From Nitrospirota bacterium (lineage in GTDB: Bacteria; Nitrospirota; 9FT-COMBO-42-15; HDB-SIOI813): a stretch of 6,396 bases of DNA. The stretch spans positions 1 to 6,396 of the forward strand of contig JACRGZ010000071.1 of NCBI GenBank assembly GCA_016234155.1, given 5' to 3'. A program made the translations under genes and the position numbers. The notes under the pieces were generated by a model. The model ran no database searches. It saw nothing but the letters and a program-made list of their open reading frames with translations, and was not told the DNA's origin. Shown here in pieces: positions 1 through 5,116 of the stretch; the stretch's first letter is position 1, and each line of letters begins with the position of its first letter.

Positions 1-83
1 CATCCCCCCTTTCGAAACGGGGGGTAAGTCCCCCTTTTCTAAAGGGGCTGGGGTCCCGTTGCTGCGAAGCATTGCAACGGGAA

Positions 84-150
84 GGGGGGGATTATTTTCA
101 TCCTCCTTTGTGAGCCCGTGGCTCATGTGGGTTCACCTGAAAATCCCCCC
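84..150. repeat. 67-bp imperfect palindromic element, intact copy
   Basis: The ends are inverted repeats: GGGGGGATT-att-TTCA on the left against TGAAAATCCCCCC on the right, with one 3-base bulge. The centre is a clean hairpin, TGAGCC-CGT-GGCTCA, at 111-125. A second, inverted and incomplete copy is at 6232-6266: 29 bases (120-148 against 6232-6260) match with five or so differences. This looks like a small non-autonomous palindromic repeat; no transposase is in the window. Confidence 0.75.
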
Positions 151-251
151 TCACCCATCCCTCTCCCCCTGCAAATCACCCCCCCCACCTTTTTCCTCCC
201 CCCCTTGTGGGGGGAGGATATGGAGGGGGGTGGGGAGAGGGTAAGAGCTTG

Positions 252-273
252 CCCCCGAAGTATTTATCGGGGG
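252..273. repeat. CCCCCGA/TCGGGGG hairpin just after the pilV-like stop
   Basis: A perfect 7-bp stem with an 8-base loop (AGTATTTA on the plus strand) sits 18 bases beyond the minus-strand stop codon at 291-293. It is well placed to protect or end the pilV-like mRNA. There is no poly-U tract after it in the minus direction, so calling it an intrinsic terminator would be a stretch; it is more safely a palindromic repeat. Confidence 0.5.
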
Positions 274-290
274 GTGAGGGGTTTTCATGC

Positions 291-650
291 TTATGGTTCA
301 AATCTCAGTGTTCTAAGGATGAGTTCTTTCTTCCTGTCTCCCTCATACCATGTAGTAATAACTTCTAATGTGGAGAGCCCTTCCGCAGGAGTATCCTTGT
401 TTGCAGACCACTCGCATTGTATGTTAACTGTGTACAATGTAGAGCAGATATTACCTGATGTGCCCGCCTTTACAGACCCTCGCAGAAGTTCCATCTGGGC
501 CTTTGCAGTCTGGACAGCGGTAAACGATTTACTCCCGCCTGTGATCCCTTGTTCCCCGATAATGAGCATACCTATTATGCCTAATATTCCTATTGAGAAT
601 ACGGCAAGCGCAATAATAACCTCGATGAGCGTGAATCCCCCCTTCCGCAT
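291..650 (-). CDS. PilV/GspI-type prepilin-like protein (minor pilin)
   Basis: A 119-residue protein. The ATG at 650 is chosen because it gives a textbook class III prepilin leader: MRKGG then FTLIEV. Cleavage is expected after Gly5, mature residue 1 is Phe, and the conserved Glu is at mature position 5. A hydrophobic helix of about 22 residues follows (IIALAVFSIGILGIIGMLII), then a short polar globular domain with two Cys (in GNICST and NIQCEW) that could form a disulfide. Size, the FTLIEVIIALAVFSIGILG signature and position after a FimT/GspH-like gene fit PilV or GspI minor (pseudo)pilins, which prime or cap the fibre in the inner membrane and periplasm. The frame stays open upstream to 836, but that extension translates repeat DNA and overlaps the previous gene, so I rejected it. 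No Shine-Dalgarno sequence precedes the ATG. PilV and GspI cannot be separated without the rest of the cluster. Confidence 0.87.
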   Translation of the reverse strand: MRKGGFTLIEVIIALAVFSIGILGIIGMLIIGEQGITGGSKSFTAVQTAKAQMELLRGSVKAGTSGNICSTLYTVNIQCEWSANKDTPAEGLSTLEVITTWYEGDRKKELILRTLRFEP

Positions 651-805
651 TTTGCATGCAAAGTCAGGAGACTTTGCACTCCACACAGAATCTGGAGTGC
701 AACGACTCCAGTCGTTGCAAGGAAGCAAAGTCAGGAGACTTTGCACTCCAGTCAGGAGATATTGCATTCCGCATTCCTCATTCTGCATTCTACATTCCGC
801 ATTGA
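651..805. repeat. Compound palindromic repeat block between two prepilin genes
   Basis: The whole 155-base gap is repeat. GCAAAGTC-AGGA-GACTTTGC hairpins occur at 658-677 and 725-744, each followed by ACTCCA, giving a 26-base direct repeat (658-683 and 725-750). GCACTCCA (676-683) also pairs with TGGAGTGC (693-700). TGCAACGACT (698-707) pairs perfectly with AGTCGTTGCA (710-719). A degraded third unit lies at 751-770. A heptamer array fills 764-805. In the minus-strand transcript these form a chain of strong hairpins between the two open reading frames. Confidence 0.88.
764..805. repeat. Six-unit heptamer tandem array
   Basis: Six consecutive 7-base units are in perfect register: GCATTCC, GCATTCC, TCATTCT, GCATTCT, ACATTCC, GCATTGA. 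The array ends exactly where the stop codon of the FimT/GspH-like gene begins (806-808 on the plus strand). It is degenerate, with the core CATT in every unit, so it is likely an old expansion and not a freshly slipping tract. Confidence 0.8.
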
Positions 806-1291
806 TCACCCCCACTTCCCCCCATCCCATCTCCATATCTTTACCCTTCCCGTAATAGTGAGGCTTAGGGCCATCGTCAGGTCATCATTGGTTATGTATA
901 CCGTCCCCATGCTGTTACTACCCTGCGCGTAAAAGTTAATCTTATTAGAAGGAAAGGTGACCCCATCTCCATCAGGTGTCTGTACCGGATTTGCCGGAGG
1001 GCCAAGCACCCCTGTGCTGAAACCAAATCTAACATCTGGAGGAAGAAGAGACCTTCTTCCAGGTAGTTCATACAATTTATTAATTGTGTTAAAGTAGATG
1101 GTATAGTTGCTCCGATCGAGCACAGCCTTCATCTTTATTTCTCTCAAGTCCGTTGATATATTCCTTGCCGCTGTCTCAAGTCGCAGCCTGCCTGTAAAGG
1201 CAGATATGTCAGACACAGCGAGCGCAGACAGTATGCCGATAATTGCCAGCACAACTATAATTTCTAAGAATGTAAAACCCCTGGGATTCAT
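806..1291 (-). CDS. FimT/GspH-type minor (pseudo)pilin precursor
   Basis: A 161-residue protein. The leader MNPRG followed by FTFLEIIVVLAIIGILSALAV is a type IV prepilin signal: cleavage after Gly5, mature Phe1, Glu5, then a membrane-spanning helix that packs into the fibre core. Downstream comes a beta-rich domain, and its C-terminal part has the FimT/GspH pattern: a Gly/Ser-rich stretch, TVYITN, then LTITGRVKIWRWDG near the end. These proteins sit at the tip of type IV pili or type II secretion pseudopili. The pilD-like gene encoded upstream supplies the peptidase that should process it. The ATG has AGGA only 3 bases upstream, closer than usual, so initiation may be modest. The next minor pilin gene begins 155 bases downstream. 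FimT (pilus) versus GspH (secretion) cannot be decided here. Confidence 0.9.
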   Translation of the reverse strand: MNPRGFTFLEIIVVLAIIGILSALAVSDISAFTGRLRLETAARNISTDLREIKMKAVLDRSNYTIYFNTINKLYELPGRRSLLPPDVRFGFSTGVLGPPANPVQTPDGDGVTFPSNKINFYAQGSNSMGTVYITNDDLTMALSLTITGRVKIWRWDGGKWG

Positions 1292-1481
1292 ATATCCTAA
1301 TTGTTTTTAAGTCCTAACTTCAGAAAAATTTCAAATGTCAAAATCCAAATGCCAAATTTGTCATTTGAGCTTTGACATTTGTCATTCATTTAAACTTTGG
1401 TATTTGAACTTCTTAAAATATCCGCTAAGGTTTATTTTTGATAGCACCTTAGGGTTGGAAGGAATTTTTCAGGAAAGATAT
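1292..1481. repeat. Intergenic gap with nested CAAATG palindromes
   Basis: This 190-base AT-rich gap separates the regulator stop from the FimT/GspH-like start. A nested palindrome covers 1332-1381. The outer arms CAAATGTCAAA (1332-1342) and TTTGACATTTG (1371-1381) match perfectly. Inside, CAAATG (1346-1351) pairs with CATTTG (1362-1367), around the self-complementary CAAATTTG (1353-1360). Another inverted repeat, CTAAGGT (1425-1431) with ACCTTAG (1446-1452), lies 30 bases past the regulator stop; it might slow transcription but lacks a U tract. On the minus strand TTGACA occurs at the palindrome's distal edge without a convincing -10, so I do not call a promoter for the prepilin genes. Confidence 0.75.
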
Positions 1482-2831
1482 TTAATGGATACCATACTCC
1501 TTAATCTTTGTCAACAAGGTCTTGTAACTTACCTTGAGAATCTCGGCGGCCCTGCTCTTATTACCCTTTGTCATTTCCAGGGTTGACTTAATGGCACGGA
1601 CCTCTGCTGCCATAGTGGATGCGGCAACTATTTCAGAAAGCCCGCCTTTTATTGCCTCGACCACCCGCATCTTAATGCCCATCAACCCCAGATGCTCAGG
1701 CAATATTGTTGTGCCGTCACAGAGTATCATGGCCCGCTCGATACAATTCTCAAGCTCGCGTATATTCCCCTTCCATGGCTGCTGGATCAGTAATTCCATG
1801 GCAGGTTCAGAAATGCCCTGTATATGTTTCTTAAGCTCCCTGTTATAGGCAGATATGAAGTGGTATACGAGTAACGGTATATCTTCTCTTCGTTCGCGGA
1901 GGGATGGGAGTGTTATCGGGAATACAGTGAGCCGGTAATAGAGATCCTCCCTGAAACTCTTCTCATTTATAGCCTCTTTGAGATCTCTATTGCTTGCAGC
2001 TATTATCCTCACATCTACCTCTATTTTTTTACTCCCTCCAACACGCTCTGTAGCCTCTCCCTGTAACACCCGGAGCAGCTTTGCCTGAAGGCCAACATCC
2101 ATCTCTCCTATTTCATCAAGAAAGATTGTCCCCCCGTTTGCAAGCTCAAACTTTCCTATCCTCTTCTCTGTAGCCCCTGTGAAGGCGCCCTTTTCATGAC
2201 CAAATAGCTCGCTTTCAAGGAGCTCCTTTGGAATGGCAGCGCAGTTTATTGCTACAAATGGCCCATCTTTATACAGGCTCAGTTGATGGATCGTCTTTGC
2301 AAAGACCTCTTTCCCTGTGCCGCTCTCTCCTAACAGCAGAACGGTGGCCTTGCTGGGCGCCACCTTTTGCGCTAAATGCACGGCCTCAAGAAACCTGGGG
2401 CTGTTTCCAATGAGTCCCGGTACGTCCTTTTCCCTTCCTTCTTTAAGGAGGATGTTTTCTGTGAGCAGTCGCCGTTTTTCAAGTGCACGGCCTATCAGTA
2501 ACAGCAGGTGCTCCGGGTCAAATGGCTTGGTTATGAAATCGTAAGCGCCTTCCTTTACCGCGCTTACGGCATCTTCAATCTTCCCGAAGGCAGTCATTAT
2601 AATTACAGGGACAAAGGGGCTCTGTTCCCTTGCTGACTGCAGGATATCAATCCCTGTCCCTGATGGAAGACGAAGGTCAGACAGTATAAGGTCTATATTC
2701 TCTATCTGAATCTTCTCTATCCCATCAGGTTTATCAGTGGACAGGATGACCTTATAACCCTCTGCCGCAAGGGTCTGGTTCAGCATCCTTCCCATAGCTT
2801 CATTATCTTCTACTATAAGTATCGTAGGCAT
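1482..2831 (-). CDS. NtrC/PilR-family sigma-54-dependent response regulator
   Basis: 449 residues, the usual length of the NtrC family. An N-terminal receiver domain (about 1-120) has the acidic pair Glu8/Asp9, phospho-acceptor Asp52 (LILSDLRLP), Thr80 and Lys102. The AAA+ domain (about 138-370) has Walker A GESGTGKE (168-175), the sigma-54 contact loop GAFTGA (215-220), Walker B GGTIFLDE (233-240), the arginine-finger region FREDLYYRL and the sensor II motif GNIREL (355-360). A Fis-type helix-turn-helix (about 426-447, SRAAEILKVSYKTLLTKI) binds enhancer DNA. Phosphorylation by the adjacent kinase should drive ATP-dependent opening of sigma-54 RNA polymerase complexes. All catalytic motifs are intact. 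The gene starts 3 bases after the kinase stop, so translation is probably coupled; its own ribosome site is weak. The pilus neighbours suggest a PilR role, but general NtrC-like regulators look the same. Confidence 0.96.
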   Translation of the reverse strand: MPTILIVEDNEAMGRMLNQTLAAEGYKVILSTDKPDGIEKIQIENIDLILSDLRLPSGTGIDILQSAREQSPFVPVIIMTAFGKIEDAVSAVKEGAYDFITKPFDPEHLLLLIGRALEKRRLLTENILLKEGREKDVPGLIGNSPRFLEAVHLAQKVAPSKATVLLLGESGTGKEVFAKTIHQLSLYKDGPFVAINCAAIPKELLESELFGHEKGAFTGATEKRIGKFELANGGTIFLDEIGEMDVGLQAKLLRVLQGEATERVGGSKKIEVDVRIIAASNRDLKEAINEKSFREDLYYRLTVFPITLPSLRERREDIPLLVYHFISAYNRELKKHIQGISEPAMELLIQQPWKGNIRELENCIERAMILCDGTTILPEHLGLMGIKMRVVEAIKGGLSEIVAASTMAAEVRAIKSTLEMTKGNKSRAAEILKVSYKTLLTKIKEYGIH

Positions 2832-2834
2832 GGT

Positions 2835-4235
2835 TCACGACGGCAGATATATCCTGAAAGTCGTCCCCTTCCCCTCTATACTTTCTACATCAATACTCCC
2901 GCCGTGGGCAAGTATAATCTTATGCACAAGGGCAAGCCCCATGCCTGTTCCGCGCGGCTTTGTCGTGTAGAATGGGAGGACTATCTTATCTATATTACCC
3001 TGAGGTATACCAACACCGCTATCTGAAATAAGGATCTCGATCCCCTTCTCATGAGGACAGACCTGAAGGTCTGTCCCTACATTCTCTTTCCCCCCCCCAC
3101 CCTTACCCTCCCCCGTCTTTCCTATCAAAGGGGGGGAGGGGTAGGGTGGGGGTGACTTTTGACCTCCGACTTCTATCCTCAACCTCCCCCCGTCAGGCAT
3201 TGCCTCAATCCCGTTCTGTATAATATTCTGAATGGCCTGGCGCATCAAGACCTCATCAACATATACCGGCGGTAAATCAGGGATTATCAGATCAACCGCA
3301 TACCTTCTATCCTCTATCTTCCCGATAACCGTATCAATGGCCTTACGTATCATCTCTTTTAAGTCTACCAGGCTGACGGATGGTGTAACACTCTTTCCAT
3401 AGTTCAGCAACTCTTTAATGATCAAATCCATATTATTAATCTCAGAGATGATTGTGGCAATGACCTCCTGTGCCGGCTCATCCCCGCTGAATTTTTTTGA
3501 GAGGATCTTTGCATACCCCACTATTGCCCCCATAGAGTTTCTGAGCTCATGGGCGATCCCGCCGGACATCTCCCCCAGCATGGCAAGGCGTCTTTTAAGT
3601 TCGCTCTGCTCCCTCAGCATCTTTATCTCTGTCAGGTCTGTAAAGACGATTATCATACCTGTCTGTTTACCCTCTCTATCTTTTAGGGGTGATATAGAGA
3701 GCCCTACCCATATGTCCCCCCCCCCTTTTTTCTGTAATTCCACCTCCTGCCTGGATACCGTTTTTCCTGATAACAATGCCTCATCAAGGATATGACAGAA
3801 TGTGCCGGCCGGACTAAAGGCATCTGCACATGACAATCCAATCACCTCTTCTCTTTTCATCCCGAGTATCTTTTCTGCCGCATCATTAAATGTGGTAATC
3901 CTCCTCTCCATATTAAATGTAATGACACCGCTCCCGACACACCTTAAAATATCCTCGTTATAACCCTCTGCCGTAGATGCGCGCCTTTCTGCCAGACCCC
4001 TGAGTTTTTCCAATTCATCTTCTTTCTCCTTGAGTTTATGTATGAGTGTGGTGAATGTATCTATAACAAACTCCACCTTCTCCTTTTTCTCAGGCGTTGT
4101 TTTCTCACTATCTCTCTTGAGGAGGTTTTTACGTGTGACGAATAATGCACGGAATATAAAATAGAGGGCGATCCCGGCGGCAACAACTCCTGCCCCAAAG
4201 GCTATCAGCGCCATAAGTTCAAGCCGATATACCAT
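2835..4235 (-). CDS. Single-TM PAS sensor histidine kinase, PilS/NtrB-like, with repeat-derived insert
   Basis: 466 residues. One membrane helix at about 9-31 is followed by a charged coiled-coil linker (about 40-90). A PAS domain (about 91-205) ends in the PAC-like MIIVFTDLTEI. The HisKA domain has phospho-acceptor His229 in GGIAHELRNSMG. The HATPase domain has an N box with NIIQNGIEAM (337-346), G1 DSGVGI (405-410), PFYTTK (421-426) and G2 GTGMGLAL (429-436). It should autophosphorylate and pass phosphate to the regulator encoded directly downstream. With a single helix and no periplasmic domain, it probably senses a cytoplasmic or membrane-proximal cue through PAS; classical PilS has six helices. 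ATG 4235 is preferred because GGAG lies 8 bases upstream; it overlaps the peptidase gene by 31 bases. Oddity: about 37 residues (360-396), rich in Pro and Gly, sit between two ATPase beta strands and are encoded by palindromic repeats. All catalytic motifs survive. Confidence 0.95.
   Translation of the reverse strand: MVYRLELMALIAFGAGVVAAGIALYFIFRALFVTRKNLLKRDSEKTTPEKKEKVEFVIDTFTTLIHKLKEKEDELEKLRGLAERRASTAEGYNEDILRCVGSGVITFNMERRITTFNDAAEKILGMKREEVIGLSCADAFSPAGTFCHILDEALLSGKTVSRQEVELQKKGGGDIWVGLSISPLKDREGKQTGMIIVFTDLTEIKMLREQSELKRRLAMLGEMSGGIAHELRNSMGAIVGYAKILSKKFSGDEPAQEVIATIISEINNMDLIIKELLNYGKSVTPSVSLVDLKEMIRKAIDTVIGKIEDRRYAVDLIIPDLPPVYVDEVLMRQAIQNIIQNGIEAMPDGGRLRIEVGGQKSPPPYPSPPLIGKTGEGKGGGGKENVGTDLQVCPHEKGIEILISDSGVGIPQGNIDKIVLPFYTTKPRGTGMGLALVHKIILAHGGSIDVESIEGKGTTFRIYLPS
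3048..3158 (-). repeat. Two palindromic repeats inserted in frame in the kinase gene
   Basis: About 111 bases (37 codons) that interrupt the HATPase domain and contain two palindromes. GGACAGACCT (3055-3064) pairs perfectly with AGGTCTGTCC (3067-3076) around GA. A C-rich arm (from about 3090) pairs imperfectly with a G-rich arm ending near 3153, around CCTATC. The second palindrome belongs to the same C/G-rich class as intergenic repeats at 170-243 and 6190-6225. Translated, the insert reads as a Pro/Gly/Lys-rich segment followed by VGTDLQVCP. The flanking residues IEVGGQ and GIEILISDSG join smoothly without it, as expected for a beta-hairpin turn. Exact insert edges are my estimate. Confidence 0.82.
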
Positions 4236-4975
4236 TCAACAATCTCCGTCTTAAAGAACAGGCTTATTATACCACCAATTGAGAGAAACGGGCCGAATGG
4301 GATCATATATTTCCTGCTTTTACCAAAGAAGACCATCATGAGGATTCCAACAACAGAGCCAATAAATGAAGAGAGGATTATAGTGATCAAGACATCTGTC
4401 AGCCCGAGGAATGAACCTATCATGGCAATCAACTTTATGTCCCCGCCGCCCATACCCCCACGGCTTACTACTGCTATTATAAAAAAGAGGCTGCTGCCAA
4501 GGAGCGCCCCCGAGATTGCGCCTTTGATGCCTGAAGGGAGGATAAATGTACTTGCCAGGAGTCCTATTATAATACCTGGTATAGTAATGACATCCGGGAT
4601 TATCTTGTGGTAAAGGTCTATGACACTTATGACAAGGAGGGCGGAAAATAGCAGCGCATAAAATAGTGACCCTGCCGATAGCCCGAATTTCCATGTTATC
4701 AGCACATAAGCTGCGCCATTTATAACCTCCACTGATATATACTGAATGGATATAGGGTTACCGCAGACCCTGCATCTGCCGCGCAGGAGCAGATAACTTA
4801 AGATGGGCACATTGTCATAAAACCTGATGGGGGCCTTGCAGTGAGGGCAGTGGGAGGCAGGCGTTATTATAGACTGATCTCCCGGCAGGCGGTGCATACA
4901 TACATTGAGAAAGCTTCCTATGGAAGCGCCTATGATAAAAATAAAGAGATAGGGGAGGGGTATCAAATTGTCCAT
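4205..4975 (-). CDS. pilD: Type IV prepilin leader peptidase / N-methyltransferase
   Basis: 256 residues from ATG 4975. An integral-membrane aspartic protease (GspO/PilD family) that cleaves prepilin leaders after the conserved Gly and N-methylates the new N terminus. The N-terminal part has IGSFLNVCMHRLP and two CxxC pairs (Cys43/46 and Cys68/71) of the zinc-binding methylase segment, with RFYDNVPILSYLLLRGRC between them. Catalytic aspartates are Asp120 (VIDLYHKIIPD) and Asp179 in GGMGGGDIKL. About seven or eight hydrophobic segments cover the rest. An in-frame TTG at 4996 is possible but falls at the predicted transcription start and directly follows a stop codon, so ATG 4975 is better. The likely substrates, two prepilins, are encoded downstream on the same strand. 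Its 3' end overlaps the kinase gene, indicating an operon. Whether it serves pili, secretion or both cannot be told. Confidence 0.95.
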   Translation of the reverse strand: MDNLIPLPYLFIFIIGASIGSFLNVCMHRLPGDQSIITPASHCPHCKAPIRFYDNVPILSYLLLRGRCRVCGNPISIQYISVEVINGAAYVLITWKFGLSAGSLFYALLFSALLVISVIDLYHKIIPDVITIPGIIIGLLASTFILPSGIKGAISGALLGSSLFFIIAVVSRGGMGGGDIKLIAMIGSFLGLTDVLITIILSSFIGSVVGILMMVFFGKSRKYMIPFGPFLSIGGIISLFFKTEIVEWYIGLNLWR

Positions 4976-4979
4976 AGCC

Positions 4980-4996
4980 TTGACATGCAATGTCAA
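4980..4996. promoter_or_regulatory. TTGACAT-GCA-ATGTCAA inverted repeat at the pilD transcription start
   Basis: Perfect 7-base arms flank GCA, lying between the predicted +1 and the pilD start codon. It could be an operator or a small 5'-UTR hairpin. No binding protein can be assigned from sequence. Confidence 0.35.
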
Positions 4997-5003
4997 TCAT
5001 TGC

Positions 5004-5032
5004 ATTATAATCAGTGCGTCGTAATGATGCAA
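5004..5032 (-). promoter_or_regulatory. Sigma-70-type promoter for the pilD-kinase-regulator operon
   Basis: On the minus strand, a perfect -10 TATAAT (5009-5004) lies 17 bases from a -35 TTGCAT (5032-5027), which keeps TTG of the consensus. Transcription should begin near 4997, giving a leader of about 22 bases before ATG 4975. The octamer ATTATAAT is self-complementary, so a -10 box also reads on the plus strand toward gpsA (5006-5011); there the only TTGACA (4980-4985) is 20 bases away, which is long. Confidence 0.55.
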
Positions 5033-5044
5033 GCAATCTCTAAA

Positions 5045-5110
5045 ATTCCCCCCTTTATTAAAGGGAAAATAATATCCCCCCCTTTTATAAAGGGGGGATA
5101 GGGGGGATTA
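5045..5110. repeat. Paired C/G-homopolymer hairpins in the gpsA leader
   Basis: CCCTTT-ATT-AAAGGG (5051-5065) and CCCCCCTTT-TAT-AAAGGGGGG (5077-5097, perfect 9-bp arms) are followed by a further G6 tract (5101-5106). They match the class at 4-47. The last G tract ends 10 bases before the gpsA ATG and is the only Shine-Dalgarno-like sequence there, so the repeat may supply the ribosome site. The hairpins could also separate the two divergent transcripts. Confidence 0.75.
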
Positions 5111-5116
5111 TATCTC

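Larger units (their letters stand above)
1..290. repeat. Repeat-packed region downstream of the pilV-like gene
   Basis: No credible gene lies here; the plus-strand reading frames are proline-rich translations of C tracts. The stretch is a chain of separate hairpins. C6-TTT/AAA-C-G6 lies at 4-24. CCCCTTT/AAAGGGG lies at 31-47 with loop TCT. CCCGTTGC (55-62) pairs with GCAACGGG (74-81), with an inner TGC-GAA-GCA. A 67-bp imperfect palindrome covers 84-150. A long C-rich/G-rich inverted repeat covers about 170-243. CCCCCGA (252-258) pairs with TCGGGGG (267-273). The last hairpin starts 18 bases past the pilV-like stop and could help end that transcript, but it lacks a following T run on the minus strand. 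The individual hairpins look like REP/MITE-type units nested or inserted side by side. Confidence 0.85.

Noticed and set aside
658..750. CRISPR array
   Set aside because: Only two copies of a 26-base unit, the interval is itself palindromic, and no cas genes are present.
651..836. N-terminal extension of the pilV-like protein to 836
   Set aside because: It translates hairpin and heptamer repeats, overlaps the previous gene and would bury the prepilin leader MRKGG-F at residue 63.
118..855. Long plus-strand frame of 245 codons
   Set aside because: It is antisense to the pilV-like gene, its N-terminal half is proline-rich translation of C tracts, and it has no family motif or ribosome site.
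1343..1372. Sigma-54 promoter (TTGGCATTTGG on the minus strand) before the FimT/GspH-like gene
   Set aside because: The -24 GG is present but the required GC at -12 is missing, and the sequence is part of the CAAATG palindrome.
1425..1452. Intrinsic terminator after the response regulator
   Set aside because: The stem is only 7 bp with a 14-base loop, and there is no T tract on the downstream side in either direction.
3048..3158. Frameshift or pseudogene in the kinase
   Set aside because: The frame is continuous and all ATPase boxes follow the insert, so the gene appears intact.
4320..4694. Second minus-strand reading frame inside the pilD gene
   Set aside because: It is an out-of-frame shadow; the overlapping peptidase frame has all catalytic motifs.
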